A stretch of DNA of 64,000 nucleotides from assembly GCA_963576725.1 (NCBI GenBank), contig OY755240.1:58900633-58964632 (forward strand), given 5' to 3'. How positions within the stretch are numbered: the stretch's first letter is position 1; every line of letters begins with the position of its first letter. Positions 40,485 to 50,804 of this stretch are shown in pieces. The position numbers and the translations under genes were made by a program. Below the pieces are notes generated by a model. It ran no database searches. It had not been told where the DNA came from and was given only the letters and a program-made list of their open reading frames with translations. Origin of the DNA: Azorinus chamasolen. Lineage: Eukaryota > Mollusca > Bivalvia > Cardiida > Solecurtidae.

Positions 40485-40985
40485 CTATACAGTAAAGCAT
40501 CTCTAAAGCGACCACCAGAGCGGGTTAATTATTGGACTAAAATAGTTTAAACTAAAAGTAGTTTAACCCATTTGCACCCACGATCCCATATATGGGACGT
40601 AGGCAAACAGTGTAGACTCTGATCAGACGTCGCATAATGCGGCGTCTGATCAGAGTCTACCCTGTTTGCTGATAGGAAATTCAATATAAACCAAAACAAA
40701 AATGAAAATTTAGACCAGACATCCCTTAGATAAAATATAGACTAATCCAATAGTTAAGCATGGAAGAATCCGCTGGGAGAAAATGGGTTAATGCAGGTCG
40801 AAAGTTTTGCTGACTAGTCCTGAAAAGACCTTTCCGCATTACTTTCGTCCTCCATTTTAGTTACCAGTGTTTCTAAAGAAGCATCTACTATACGCAGAAT
40901 GTCCCTATAGCGACCATTCAAAATAACTTAAGTTAAGTGTAGGATGACGGGAGTTTTGCATTATTTTCTTTCTACATTAAGCAAC
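40485..40985. mobile_element. TA2-like MITE interrupted by TT5
   Basis: TACAGTAAAGCATCTCTAAAG, broken at TTAA of its hairpin arm, resuming TTAATGCAGGTCGAAAG; arms GAAAGTTTTGCTGAC and CATTACTTTCGTCC. The intact sister is at 57837-58183. Confidence 0.8.
40563..40791. mobile_element. TT5 MITE with exact empty site
   Basis: TTAACCCATTTGCACCCACG to GGGAGAAAATGGGTTAA, 229 bp. Perfect hairpin 40603-40669, arm GCAAACAGTGTAGACTC, centre CGCATAATGCG. The empty TTAA in the sister element is at GCTTAATGAAGGACG, about 57904. Confidence 0.95.
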
Positions 40986-40989
40986 ATCT

Positions 40990-41076
40990 TGTCAGGCTGT
41001 ACCCTGTTTGAAGCGCTAGAACACGGTGGCGAACATTGAGAACCCAGATCAGATTCAACGGCCCTGTCAGAGTTCA
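40990..41076. repeat. Segment inverted relative to the LC8-6 block
   Basis: CTGTACCCTGTTTGAAGCGC to CAACGGCCCTGTCAGAG is the reverse complement of 57549-57630. Confidence 0.75.
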
Positions 41077-41293
41077 TTAACTCATTCTCTCCTACTGACG
41101 TCTTTTTGCGCCTCTGTAAAACTCATTTATTGAAACCATTGTGATAGAGCATATACTCCATAGCAGCAAATGCTCTATTTATCACAATGGTTTCTAAACT
41201 ACACAATTCTGAAATTCTCCTTTTCTTTAGTTAATGCTCCTTGGTAGATTAATTCAAAGAGGTTGTGTCTAAAAATAGTCAAGGAGGAGTTAA
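41077..41293. mobile_element. TT2 MITE
   Basis: TTAACTCATTCTCTCCTACTG to GAGGAGTTAA. Hairpin 41133-41205, with GATAAATA deleted from one arm. Confidence 0.85.
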
Positions 41294-41295
41294 AT

Positions 41296-41510
41296 TAATT
41301 TTATCCAGTGAATTATGCATCGTTAATATTAATTAGATTTTCGTCATATGTGCACAGGAATAGTTTGTCAGTGCAGAAAATGTAGAACTAGATCTATACC
41401 GGTTCACAAGTGAACTAAGCAAACCCTGATCAGGTGGCTCCTACGATACGTCTGCTCTGGTCTACTGTTTTCAAAGGGGTTAAAGGCATACTATGGAGTA
41501 AAGGATTAAC
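41296..41510. mobile_element. TT1a MITE
   Basis: TTAATTTTATCCAGTGAATTA, CAGTGCAGAAAATGTAGAAC, degraded hairpin, end GGAGTAAAGGATTAA. Confidence 0.75.
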
Positions 41511-41605
41511 CATCTCCTTCATATAAACGTGTTTTCATGCAATTGCAAACAGAGTAGACCCAGATCAGAAGCCCCTATCATCAGGGTCTGCTCTGTTTGC
41601 TAATG
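41507..41605. mobile_element. TT1b left half
   Basis: TTAACCATCTCCTTCATATA and hairpin 41544-41602, missing the GGAGCCGTC centre. Cut before the right flank. Confidence 0.7.
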
Positions 41606-41912
41606 AAAATTGCAACTCTGCAAGATCTTTGTTCATGTAACCAGTGATATTTCTGCCCGACTTACTGATTATCTGACTTTTTGTAAGTTGTTTTGTTTTA
41701 TTCCCATGGCAACTATCGCGACTCATTTCAATGTTGTCGACGGTTTCAAGATTTACGAAATATTTAAATGCGTAAAGTCCAACAATAAACAGAGTTAGAA
41801 AAGAATAGGTAAATTCTAAAGAGTGGTAAAAACATAGAATTTGGTAGAGAAATGACGATTTTATTGTCTGAGTACGCACATTAAGCTGTTGCTCTGTAAA
41901 TGCCTACTTATG
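41606..41912. other. Alpha upstream block with J flank
   Basis: Paralogous to 28080-28440 and 58480-58840. Ends with a J remnant (AATTCTAAAGAGTGG and GAGAAATGACGATTTTATTG). Confidence 0.6.
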
Positions 41913-42152
41913 TTAATCCTTTCCCTGTCCTATGTTTATTACATATTGCAATACCTACTGAATATTCATGGTCAAAATAGTTGTGATAAAATATGGAAGG
42001 TGGAACATTGTAGCCATTCTATAAAGTATAGAAACAAATTTACCAAATTCCACTAGCAAACAGAGCAGACCCTGATCAGACGGCTCCTAAGAGCCGTCTG
42101 ATCTGAGTCTACTCAGTTTGTGAAAACACGTCTATATGAGGGAAAGGGTTAA
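41913..42152. mobile_element. TT1b MITE 19 bp from the LC8-4 exon 1 donor
   Basis: TTAATCCTTTCCCTGTCC to GAGGGAAAGGGTTAA. Hairpin at 42057-42121, with a two-base-short centre (GCTCCTAAGAGC). It sits just inside the intron. The paralog has a single TTAA at about 59429 (TATGTTAACAATAATT). Confidence 0.93.
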
Positions 42153-42170
42153 CAGTAATTAAATATTCTT

Positions 42171-42355
42171 ACCTTTTTAAGAGTGCGCCTCGCCTGTTTG
42201 ATCAAAACTGGTGAATGTTTTGTGTTGCGATAATGCTTTATAAGACATTCGACACTAGCAACAACAGCATTGACAAACCAGATGATTTCTGATTGGACAC
42301 ATTACTCGCGTCTGATTGGTCAAAAAAGGTAGTCGTTTAGTTCTTTCTATCAAAC
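42171..42355 (-). promoter_or_regulatory. LC8-4 promoter and non-coding exon 1
   Basis: Minus strand: TTGATAGAAAGAACTAAACG, CCAAT boxes (42313-42319 and 42291-42297), TATA box TCTTATAAAGC (42235-42245), exon ending CTTAAAAAG before donor GTAAGA at 42172. Confidence 0.8.
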
Positions 42356-42439
42356 ACACGGTACCTACCTGTAGAGTGTAAAGGTAAAACAATACTTCTA
42401 CCTTATACATGGTTTAGGTTGTTTAAACCTTACGGTGCG

Positions 42440-42605
42440 GTACACGAGTCGCTAATATCCTTTGCAAGCAGTGTAGAACCAGATGAGAGGGCTCATAGTG
42501 GAACCGTCTCATCAGGGTATACATAACATAACATATCCTTTATTGGCATTAAACAGTTTACAATCATGTTTCTAGCCTGTATAATGCAATAATGATAATA
42601 TGAAC
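42440..42605. repeat. TT8 hairpin plus non-LTR 3' tail
   Basis: TT8: CTTTGCAAGCAGTGTAGAACC with ACCGTCTCATCAGGG. From 42519, ACATAACATAACATATCC and TTTATTGGCATTAAAC look like a 5'-truncated non-LTR 3' end with a pentamer tail (minus orientation). Confidence 0.5.
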
Positions 42606-42611
42606 GAGTGT

Positions 42612-43392
42612 AGGACAGTTTGTCCCCCGGACATTTTGTCCTTCACTCAATTTTACCAGGGTGGACATTTTGTCCCTCATGGTTTTGCAAGGGTGGACAT
42701 TTTGTCCCTCGTGCTTTTGCCAGGGTGGACATTTTGTCCCCCGTGTTTTTTCAAGGGTTGATATTTTGTCCCTCATCATTTTTTTACAAGGCAGACGTTT
42801 TGTCCCTCGCTTAATTTTGGACAAAATACCCTCCATAAATCTAGCTTAACCCTTTACTCCACAGACAAAATGTCCCTCCATAAATACACCTATAAATATG
42901 CCTTTGCAAACAGAGTAGACCCAGATCAGACTCTAGAAACTGAGTCATCTGATCAGGGTTTGCTCTGTTTGTTTATGAAATTATATAGATCTTATTCTAT
43001 AGTTTCTGTCATGAATTTAAATCCCCTTGTTTGTTGTGCCATTATAAAACTTCATCTAACTAATATCCATGCTGTCATTATTTCCTGCATGAATATTCAT
43101 GGAGTAAAGGGTTAATAACAATCGCACTTTTTAATCAATTATTCTCATTTATCTCACAATTTTTGCAAAGAGGGAAGATCCCGATCAGACGGCTCATTAT
43201 TTCTTACATAAATATTCATGGAGTAAAGGGTTAAGCTAGATTTATGGAGGGTATTTTGTCCAAAATTAAGTGAGGGACAAAACGTCCGCCTTGTAAAACA
43301 TGATGAGGGACAAAATGTCCACACTTGAAAAAAACACGGGGACAAAATGTTCACCCTGGCAAAAGCACGAGGGACAAAATGTCCACCCTAGG
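42612..43392. mobile_element. Foldback element with tandem-repeat arms
   Basis: Left arm 42612-42846: about six ~32-bp units with GGACATTTTGTCCC, ending ATAAATCTAGC. Right arm 43223-43392 is its reverse complement (GCTAGATTTATGGAGGG, then GGGACAAAATGTCC units). The tip, with the insertion removed, is a palindrome around TTAA. Architecture resembles foldback (FB-type) elements. Confidence 0.85.
42846..43115. mobile_element. TT1a MITE at the foldback tip
   Basis: TTAACCCTTTACTCCACAG to GGAGTAAAGGGTTAA. Hairpin at 42905-42972, low-fidelity centre. A second TT1a tail (GATCAGACGGCTCATTATTTC to GGAGTAAAGGGTTAA at 43226) follows, so two or a duplicated TT1a occupy the tip. Confidence 0.85.
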
Positions 43393-43448
43393 TAGGTAGG
43401 TCGAACAACATAGAATCACCATGGCGGACTATAGGAGCAGTAGAATGC

Positions 43449-43696
43449 TTAACCCTTTATTCCATGAATACGCATTGCTACGCATTTGCAAACAGAGTAG
43501 ACACAGATCAGACAGCTCCAATAGGAGCCGTCTGATCAGGGTCTGCTCTGTTTGCTTATGATATAATATAGATAGCATTCTACAGTTTCTGTCTTAGCCT
43601 AAACATCACGATTTCATATGCCAAAATAAAAATCCAGCTAAATAATATTTATGATGTCATTATTTTTCACATGAATATTCATGAAGTAAGGGGTTA
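43449..43696. mobile_element. TT1a MITE in a TA2-variant
   Basis: TTAACCCTTTATTCCATGAA to GAAGTAAGGGGTTA. Hairpin 43488-43555, centre GCTCCAATAGGAGC. Left neighbour (TCACCATGGCGGACTATAGG) is the TA2 variant at 31644. Confidence 0.85.
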
Positions 43697-44069
43697 GCGT
43701 GAACGTCCCTACAATCAACGCATATTTTCAACAACATCATAACAGCTGACATTTGTTATGTTCAAATATTATCATGAAACTTGTCAAATATCGAAAAATG
43801 CACCTGTAATTTAAAATTAACCATTTTCATCGATACTTATAAGTTTATATTATCGAACAGTTAACGAAACTAAACGCGAAGCGATAAAATACTAATACAT
43901 TGCCGAATAACATTGGGTCTTTGACAGTTTAGTCTTCTTCAGCATTTATTCTATTGGGTTTTTGCGATATACAAATGTACTTCTTTTCAGCATATAAACA
44001 AATAGTTTATGTATTGTTAGGCATTTTTAAAACGCGTTGAAAGTAGAGGCTATCACTTTAACGCAGATT
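43697..44069. other. Unannotated stretch
   Basis: No gene, hairpin or known family recognised. Confidence 0.4.
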
Positions 44070-44445
44070 TAACCCATTACCTCATACGCTATATTTATAT
44101 CCATCTTTTTTTAACCCTTTCCCTGTTCTGTATTAAGCCCGAATTTCAATACCTACTGAATATTCATTAACAAACTAGTTATAAAGAAATATTGAAGGTG
44201 CAACATTGTAGAAATTTTAGAAAGCAAAGAAACAGATCTATCAAAGTCTATAAGCAAACAGAGCAGACCCTGATCAGACGGCTCCTCTAGGAGCCGTCTG
44301 ATCTGGGTCTACTCTGTTTGCAAATGCGTGAAAACACGTTTATATGAGGGAAAGGGTTAATAAATCTGCCGAAAAGGAGCAATAACTAGAGCAATAACTA
44401 GAGAAATGCAAAATTTTAGAAATTTATAGTTTGAAAAAATATTGC
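44070..44445. mobile_element. TT2 MITE interrupted by TT1b
   Basis: TTAACCCATTACCTCATACG, a TT1b insertion, then TAAATCTGCCGAAAAGGAGC to the start of the hairpin arm. The hairpin and right end are missing. Direct repeat AGCAATAACTAGAG occurs twice. Confidence 0.75.
44111..44360. mobile_element. TT1b MITE
   Basis: TTAACCCTTTCCCTGTTCTG to GAGGGAAAGGGTTAA, 250 bp. Hairpin 44252-44321, centre GCTCCTCTAGGAGC. Near-identical hairpin to 25961-26210. Confidence 0.95.
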
Positions 44446-44595
44446 TCTAATTATGGGTGTGCACGGCAGGTGGCAGCTTAATGCAGGTCAAAAGTAATGC
44501 AGAAAGCTCCTGTAAGAGCTTTTTGCATTACATTCACCGCACATTAAAGCAACCACCTGCATAAATGAATGACCACTTAGGACAGGTTCTACTGT
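44446..44595. mobile_element. TA2 MITE, left end lost
   Basis: GGCAGCTTAATGCAGGTCAA, hairpin centre GCTCCTGTAAGAGC, right end GGACAGGTTCTACTGTA. Confidence 0.75.
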
Positions 44596-44834
44596 ACTCA
44601 AACTTTAACTTCATGAATATTCATTACAGACTCATTCCGTTACGAACAGTAATGATTTATTTGTATAATGGTTTAGTTGTATATTGTTATGTAGAATAAA
44701 TACATACATAGCTATGCCATACATTATACCAAGAGATTAAGATATTCTATAAGTAAACAGAGAAGACATTGACTGATCTGGATCTTAAATGTTTGCAAAT
44801 GTGACAAAAGTTCTCACTATGAGTAAAGGGTTAA
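44596..44834. mobile_element. TT1a MITE in the beta block
   Basis: CAAACTTTAACTTCATGAATA to TGAGTAAAGGGTTAA. Collapsed hairpin. Orthologous in position to 32335-32555; its final TTAA is the empty site for TT2 32552-32789. Confidence 0.75.
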
Positions 44835-44992
44835 ACAGCTGGCGATGAATTTCTGCTAACGCACGCAAGTTGTATTCTAGAATAATTTGAATTCGATCGT
44901 GTTGAAGTCTCATCAATACCACTAGCACTAGCTCGAACCAGATCATACATGTACCAATGTAGTTCTATACGTAACCCCTATCATAATTAAAC

Positions 44993-45187
44993 TACAGTAA
45001 AACCCCACTAATGCGACCACCTAAAACAGGTATAATTATGGGTGATAGATTCAGGTGGTAGCTTAATGCAGGACAAAAGTAATGCAGAACTTTCTGCATT
45101 ATTTTTGTCTTGCATTAAGCAACCACCTGCTTATTAGGACACCCATGTTTATTCATTAAGTGGTCGCATTAGAGGGATGCTACTGTA
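44993..45187. mobile_element. TA2v MITE
   Basis: TACAGTAAAACCCCACTAATG to GCATTAGAGGGATGCTACTGTA, 195 bp. The hairpin 45053-45128 has a deleted core (GCAGAACTTTCTGC), i.e. GCTCCTATAGGAGC removed. Confidence 0.85.
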
Positions 45188-45705
45188 TATAATGCTACAC
45201 GTATATATCAATATAATACGTGCTATATATAGAATTAATCTTTTTCGATCTAGTGTGCCAGTGGTCAGGACCCATACGTTTAACAACGCTAGACTCGAGT
45301 TTCTTTGATATGACAATTATAGAAATTGATATAAAAAGAAGTAGAAACAGTTTTGCAGATGACAAGTTAGAGATACGATTATTAATTGAGCGAACATTGA
45401 AACGAGTTTTATCTGTTCAACTCTTTTGCTGTTACACATAATCGTCTGCTGCACTTTTCTCAACCTTTCCTCCAAAGTTACAAATACCATAATCACATTG
45501 CCCTGATGAGACCCCGAGACACTCGACGTCTAATCTAGATCCACACCGTTTGCATAAGTAATCGCAGACTCGCGGATGCAGAAGAGTTAAGATATATTCA
45601 CCATCACATACAAACTGAATTAAGGAAAAGCTATTTATTATTCACAATGTTCAGACAAGGTATCGATTAAACAAGAGATCACATGCAACTGCGAATGTTT
45701 AACTG
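45188..45705. other. Duplicated beta-block spacer
   Basis: Paralogous to 32920-33137 and 33386-33505. Contains the empty TTAA (45587-45590) for TT1b 33137-33385. The 73-codon frame at 45220 is not conserved in the sister block. Confidence 0.6.
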
Positions 45706-45919
45706 GTAACCTTTAGCCTGCTGTGGGCGGATGAGTGAATACATATGCAAACAGTTTGGAGCCAGTTGAGACGCCGAATAACTCGGCGTCTCATCAGGAT
45801 CCAAACTGTTTGAGACTCTGGTTGCATTTTGGTAGACACATTGATTACAGATTGAATGTTGAAAATGTAGTAGGTGAAACATTCTGTGAAAATAATTTGC
45901 TCAGCAGGCTAAAGGTTAA
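45706..45919. mobile_element. TT4 MITE
   Basis: GGTAACCTTTAGCCTGCTG to CAGCAGGCTAAAGGTTAA. Hairpin at about 45746-45812, centre GCCGAATAACTCGGC. The sister block has CTGTTAACCC at 33505-33514 with no element. Confidence 0.92.
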
Positions 45920-46165
45920 CCATTGTCCCTCTATCCTCCATTTGTCTCGCATTTGCAAACGACTTGGTCAGACGTCTCTCAAAGGTTGATTGAATGGAAA
46001 GAAGTGAAAATTGCACAAGGTCCAAATTTGAGCGGACATTATTTTGTCACATAACAAGGATTACCAAGGTATAAGGTAAATCCGTGATTGCTTTTGCAAA
46101 TAACTTGGATCCAGACATGACGCCAAGTGACACGACGTCTCATCAGAATCTAAACTATTTGACAT
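45916..46165. mobile_element. TT7 element and TT4-like hairpin
   Basis: TTAACCATTGTCCCTCTATCC, shortened hairpin, GCACAAGGTCCAAATTTGAGC; then hairpin 46091-46165 (GCAAATAACTTGGATCCAGAC). Paralogous to 33508-33832. Confidence 0.65.
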
Positions 46166-46451
46166 CCTCTTCATTATTTCTGACCCCTTTTCCTGTTCAA
46201 TATTCATGTAAGAAACAAGCTCAATGTCATTAGCCGGAATTCTGCCTGTCTGCAAATGTTACTGTCCTCCCTGTCAAATTGTCAACGTTCCCAACAGTTT
46301 GTAATAAATGAACTTTTGAGTGTAAATCTCACTTTATATTTGTGAACAAATGCACATTCATCTTTTTGTTTCAGCGCATCAAGAAGTGCTTACATTAAGT
46401 CACACCGACTGTTCCCATCATTACCCAAGAGGTGTTATAAACAAGAAATGC

Positions 46452-46751
<300 letters not shown>

Positions 46752-46766
46752 TTATCAATTTTCAAT

Positions 46767-46994
46767 TTAACCTACATGTATTTCATCATACGCCTTTCTA
46801 TGCCTTTGCAAACAGAATAGACTCATATAGGAGCCGCCTGATAATGGTCTGTTCTATTTGCTTAGGATACACTATAGATATAAATCTACAGTTTCTGCCA
46901 GGGCCAAACATTCATGTGCCCGTGTGCTATTATGATTAATCAATATAATTTATATTTATGACGTCATTATTTCTTACAACGAGGAAAGGGTTAA
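46767..46994. mobile_element. TT1a MITE in the LC8-5 intron
   Basis: TTAACCTACATGTATTTCATC to CGAGGAAAGGGTTAA. The hairpin lost most of one arm (AGACTCATATAGGAGCC). Confidence 0.8.
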
Positions 46995-47430
46995 CACTTC
47001 GCCGCCACATACGCTTTATCTGTTTAGATAATCGTTCAAGCCCCAAAAGAGAGCGTTTCATCAGTGTTTGACAGAGTTCTATGTCAAAACTGTGTGGAAA
47101 ATGAAAATCTGAAAATGTATTTCTCCATGACATCAGGTAAAGGACATTTAATTTCGTTAGTAGTTCTTTTCTCTCACTCAGACGTCATTCACACAAAATG
47201 TTAAATTTTCTCTAATACACGTACGTGTTGAATATTAACAATATATCCCCATTATACATACAAGGACATTTAGATGTAGACCAAGCTCTCTGGCCAGGGT
47301 CTGCGTTGTTTCCCAAGACATTTTATGTGTCGAAGGTCACATCGGCAAACCATTTCTACCAGAAACATCCCTCAAAATCAACATTCACAGTCAAAATGCA
47401 TACTTTCACGTGCTCATGAAGAAATACAGA

Positions 47431-47720
47431 TAAACCTTTTACCCCGTGAATATTCATATAAGAATACTGAAATTATGGATATTAATCAGATTAACTGTTA
47501 TAATAACACACGGGGATACAGGAAGTTTTTGTCACGATAGAAGATATAATATCGATATTATAGCATAAGCAAGACATAACAGACAATTCATTTTCGTTTA
47601 TAGCACGTTTGCAAAAGGTGATCACAGACTCGCATGCAGCTGTGAAAGTGATAACCCTTTACTCCAGAAATACATTTTCCTACGTCTTTGCAAACAGAGT
47701 AGAGCCAAATGAGATATGAC
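47431..47720. mobile_element. TT1a fragments
   Basis: ACCTTTTACCCCGTGAATATTC with CAGGAAGTTTTTGTCACG (to about 47625), then a left end AACCCTTTACTCCAGAAATAC with GCAAACAGAGTAGAGCC cut before its centre. Confidence 0.6.
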
Positions 47721-47969
47721 GGTTCCTTTAAAAACACCTTTGCAAAAGTGCTATTAACGCAGATGAATTGTTGTGGTCTGTCTGCATAAAACTGAGCGGC
47801 TGTTAAAACGTCCTACATTGTATTTATTCATGTATAACTGGTTGCTATAAAAATGTATTGCATTGCAAAATGAATGAATAAAAACAAATCAGCAGGAAAA
47901 TGTAAAACAAATGCAAGCGAACTCCACATAGAAAAGTACAGTAAACTCCACAAAAGAGTGTTATTTTTA

Positions 47970-48116
47970 GATCGTTAAGACAGGTGGTTGCTTAATAAAC
48001 GATGAAAGATATATAGAGAGCTCCTGCTGGAGCTTTCTGTATTACTTTCATCCCGTATTAAGCAAACGCCTGCTTTAAAGACATCTATGTTTATGTATAA
48101 TTAAGTGATCAATTTA
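47970..48116. mobile_element. TA2 MITE (ends decayed)
   Basis: GATCGTTAAGACAGGTGGTTG, hairpin centre AGCTCCTGCTGGAGCT, then AAAGACATCTATGTTTATG. Paralog of 35600-35745. Confidence 0.7.
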
Positions 48117-48160
48117 AACAGAACAGAACAGAACATATCTTTTATTCGGCATTAAAGAAG
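48117..48160 (-). mobile_element. Very short non-LTR retrotransposon 3' end
   Basis: Minus strand reads TTTAATGCCGAATAAAAGAT then (ATGTTCTG/TTCTG)n. About 40 bp, absent from the sister intron at about 35735, so a severely 5'-truncated insertion. Confidence 0.5.
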
Positions 48161-48297
48161 GGGTACTGTGAAGAATTATTTTCGACAGAAAATTGTCAAA
48201 TTTGAAATTACATGTACATTGCTTTAATAAACTAAACAAAACTGAATAACAAAAACCTTTATTCTTTCTCTGCCACTCTTGCATCTGTGAATACCTG

Positions 48298-48368
48298 TTC
48301 AAACAGTTTGGATCCAGATGAGACTCTTAGGAAATCGGCGTCTCATCAAGATCTACACTGTTTGCTAC
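48298..48368. repeat. TT4 hairpin
   Basis: CAAACAGTTTGGATCCAGATG against CATCAAGATCTACACTGTTTG, with a drifted centre. Paralog of 35836-35908. Confidence 0.75.
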
Positions 48369-48461
48369 TGTGGTATTTTTAACAAAAATGAAAAGAAGAA
48401 GAAAATTGTAGCAGACGACAAAATTTGGCAACAAAAAAGTTAAAGTTCCGCTTTGTACCTT

Positions 48462-48655
48462 ACCTGTTTCCCCTGTCGTTCAGTCTCCCTTTCAACCTTG
48501 ATATACCGGTGAATCTAATTGAAGGAGAATAGGAACTGTATTAAACAGTTACTGATGCAGATAGTTTTCCGAGTGGCGATCCGATTGGTCTGATATCAGT
48601 TGATGATTGGCTGTTTATTCACACTCCTTTAGTTGTTTCTATCAAGTAAAGCAGC
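48462..48655 (-). promoter_or_regulatory. LC8-5 promoter and non-coding exon 1 (beta type)
   Basis: Minus strand: TTGATAGAAACAACTAAAGG, CCAAT boxes GCCAATCATC (about 48604-48613) and ACCAATCGG (about 48581-48590), TTTAATACAG, exon ending GGGAAACAG before donor GTAAGG at 48463. No canonical TATA, as in LC8-3. Confidence 0.72.
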
Positions 48656-48669
48656 ATTGATGTCAATAC

Positions 48670-48960
48670 GGTGTTTATAGGGTGGAGTTCTAACAAAAAG
48701 ACTAACAAAATAGTTAAGCAACGCGTATTCAGATTGGATCCAGATAGGAACTTGGGTCCAGATAGGACTCTGAGTAATTATAGGGTGATACTCCGGTGAC
48801 ATTTACATTAAGCAAAATAAAAACATATATTCTGACAAAAAGACTAACAAAATAGCTAAGCAACACTCATACAGATTGGACCCAGATGGGACGCCTTGGA
48901 TCCAGATGGGACGCCGAGTAACTCGGCGTCTCGCCTGGGTCCTGGCTGTTTGAGACTCAA
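48670..48960. repeat. Local duplication with TT4 hairpin and minisatellite precursor
   Basis: A ~150-bp segment (GACTAACAAAATAGTTAAGCA to GATTGGATCCAGATAGG) is repeated at about 48838. The second copy keeps two 20-bp units and the full hairpin centre GCCGAGTAACTCGGC, the site that expanded at 36275. Confidence 0.8.
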
Positions 48961-49037
48961 TCGATAGTTTCTTATAAGCCTAATCGGAATTAAACAGAGA
49001 TGTCCAAATCTTAGCTGACATTATGGTTTTACAGCGG

Positions 49038-49266
49038 TTAACCACTTCCTTGTTCTATGTTTATTCCAAATTTCAATACCCTCTGAATATTCATGGACAA
49101 AATAGTTACAATAAAACATGAAAGGTGGATTATTGTAGCCATTTCAGAAAGTAAAGAAACAAATCTATCAAATTTTATTAGCAAGCAAAGCAGACCCTGA
49201 TCCGACGGCTCCCGCAAGAGTCGTCTGATCTGGGTCAACTCTATTTGCAAATGCGTGAAAACATGT
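49038..49266. mobile_element. TT1b MITE truncated by a DIRS-like element
   Basis: TTAACCACTTCCTTGTTC, hairpin 49180-49250, then GCGTGAAAACATG, where it stops at the retroelement. The missing tail (TTTATATGAAGGAAAGG) is found beside the second copy at about 62119. Confidence 0.85.
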
Positions 49267-50049
49267 TATGTTATCTATCAGTACCTCCAGCCCAACATAA
49301 ATTAATAAACTTATGTAACTTTGAACAAACAATAAATAACTAAACACAAAATAGTAGTGGCCTATACCGGGAAGCATTTATATAAGAACTAACACAGACA
49401 TTTCATTCCTCCACTGTAGGACTCCACTGAGAAATCGCCACTAAATGTGGTAGGTGTGTCCAATCACTTATACATAAACTATAATGCAGAGTGGCAACTC
49501 TACACTAAAACTTTGAGTAGACAGTCCATGGAACCATAACGATCACTCAAACATCCATGCCGACAGTCTCACTTTACCAAATGACAAAACATCGTTTACC
49601 TGAAAAAGATATAAAAAGTCAAAATATGCCGAAAATGAAGTATTATTTATATGATTCAAACTAAGATGAGGACGACAGTTTTCATGTATCAAAAATACAA
49701 ATATTAGAAAAAGACTTAAGGGCTGGGCGGGTGGGCCCTTAACACAATACCTAATGTCCAGTATCGCCTCGAATGATTTGACCACGTGTACAACCAGTAT
49801 TTATACTGACCGCTAACATGGTCAATTGACCACCAATATGAGGTAAAAACCGTCAATACTTTGCAAACTTGAACTCAAATAAATAAATTTATGTTTTCTA
49901 TCAGTACCTTCAGCCAAACATAAGTTATTTATTTAATAGCCTAATGTAACCTTGAACAAGCAATAAATAATTTAACACACAGTGGACTATACCGGGCAGC
50001 ATTTATCGAACCGAAAATGAACGGGTGAAATACAGCTCAACTGCAAAGT

Positions 50050-50804
50050 ATCATAGACAAATCCTTTTTCGTACGTTCGCTTTCATGACCGTATTTGTCT
50101 TTAGAAATATCTGAACTCCACCGCCCATGCCTTTTATTATTCTATCTGAAACACCCAATTCAGACGCGCTAGTAGCTCAATCTGGCCTAAAAGAATGTAG
50201 CCCATACTTGGAACTATCAAAGCCGATATCTTTTACCAGACCTAGAAAAAATCCACTGGCCCTTGTATATGACATATGCTTACCACATCTTAGTTTATAA
50301 GTACCACTCGTTTTGGAAAAAGTAAATATTTCTGAACAAAAACTCGTCTGAATCACAACGAATCCCTGTTGTAAAATATAGTTTTTTCTTTAGCGGAACA
50401 TCACTCAAATCTCCTTGTGCTTTAGCAATAACAACCATACTACCCTTCCGATACTGATCTGATTTAGATTGTCTTATCATACATTCCACACAATCCTCTT
50501 TAAATAATACGCCTGGGCGTCTCAAGGCAACAAGCTCACTAAACCGAAGAAACCCTGAAAACTTAACAACGACACGCCGCAAATCATATTTTCAGCAAGC
50601 AGTCATCGTTACCAAACGTATACAAACGTACATGTATTTGACTAATTCAACAATATTGTCCTTTGTGAATGGTTTCTTAGATTTATGAACTTTCCCTACT
50701 GACCTCAGTAAACATTCTCCTACATTCTTGACCAAATGAGAACGACATGGATCTTTATGACCACCCGACTTATGTGCATAATGTAATGTCATATACAACA
50801 TCAT
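50050..50804 (-). pseudogene. Tyrosine recombinase remnant
   Basis: DIRS-type YR integrase, which in active elements inserts circular cDNA without a DDE integrase. Visible motifs: box I Arg in GFLRFSELVALRR (about 50555), RQSKSDQYRKGS, box II His-x-x-Arg in YGLHSFR (50186-50196) and the candidate nucleophile Tyr in SKDKYGHES (50091-50093). It is disabled by at least one stop just after LHSFR and by frame changes near 50585 and 50290. Confidence 0.82.
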
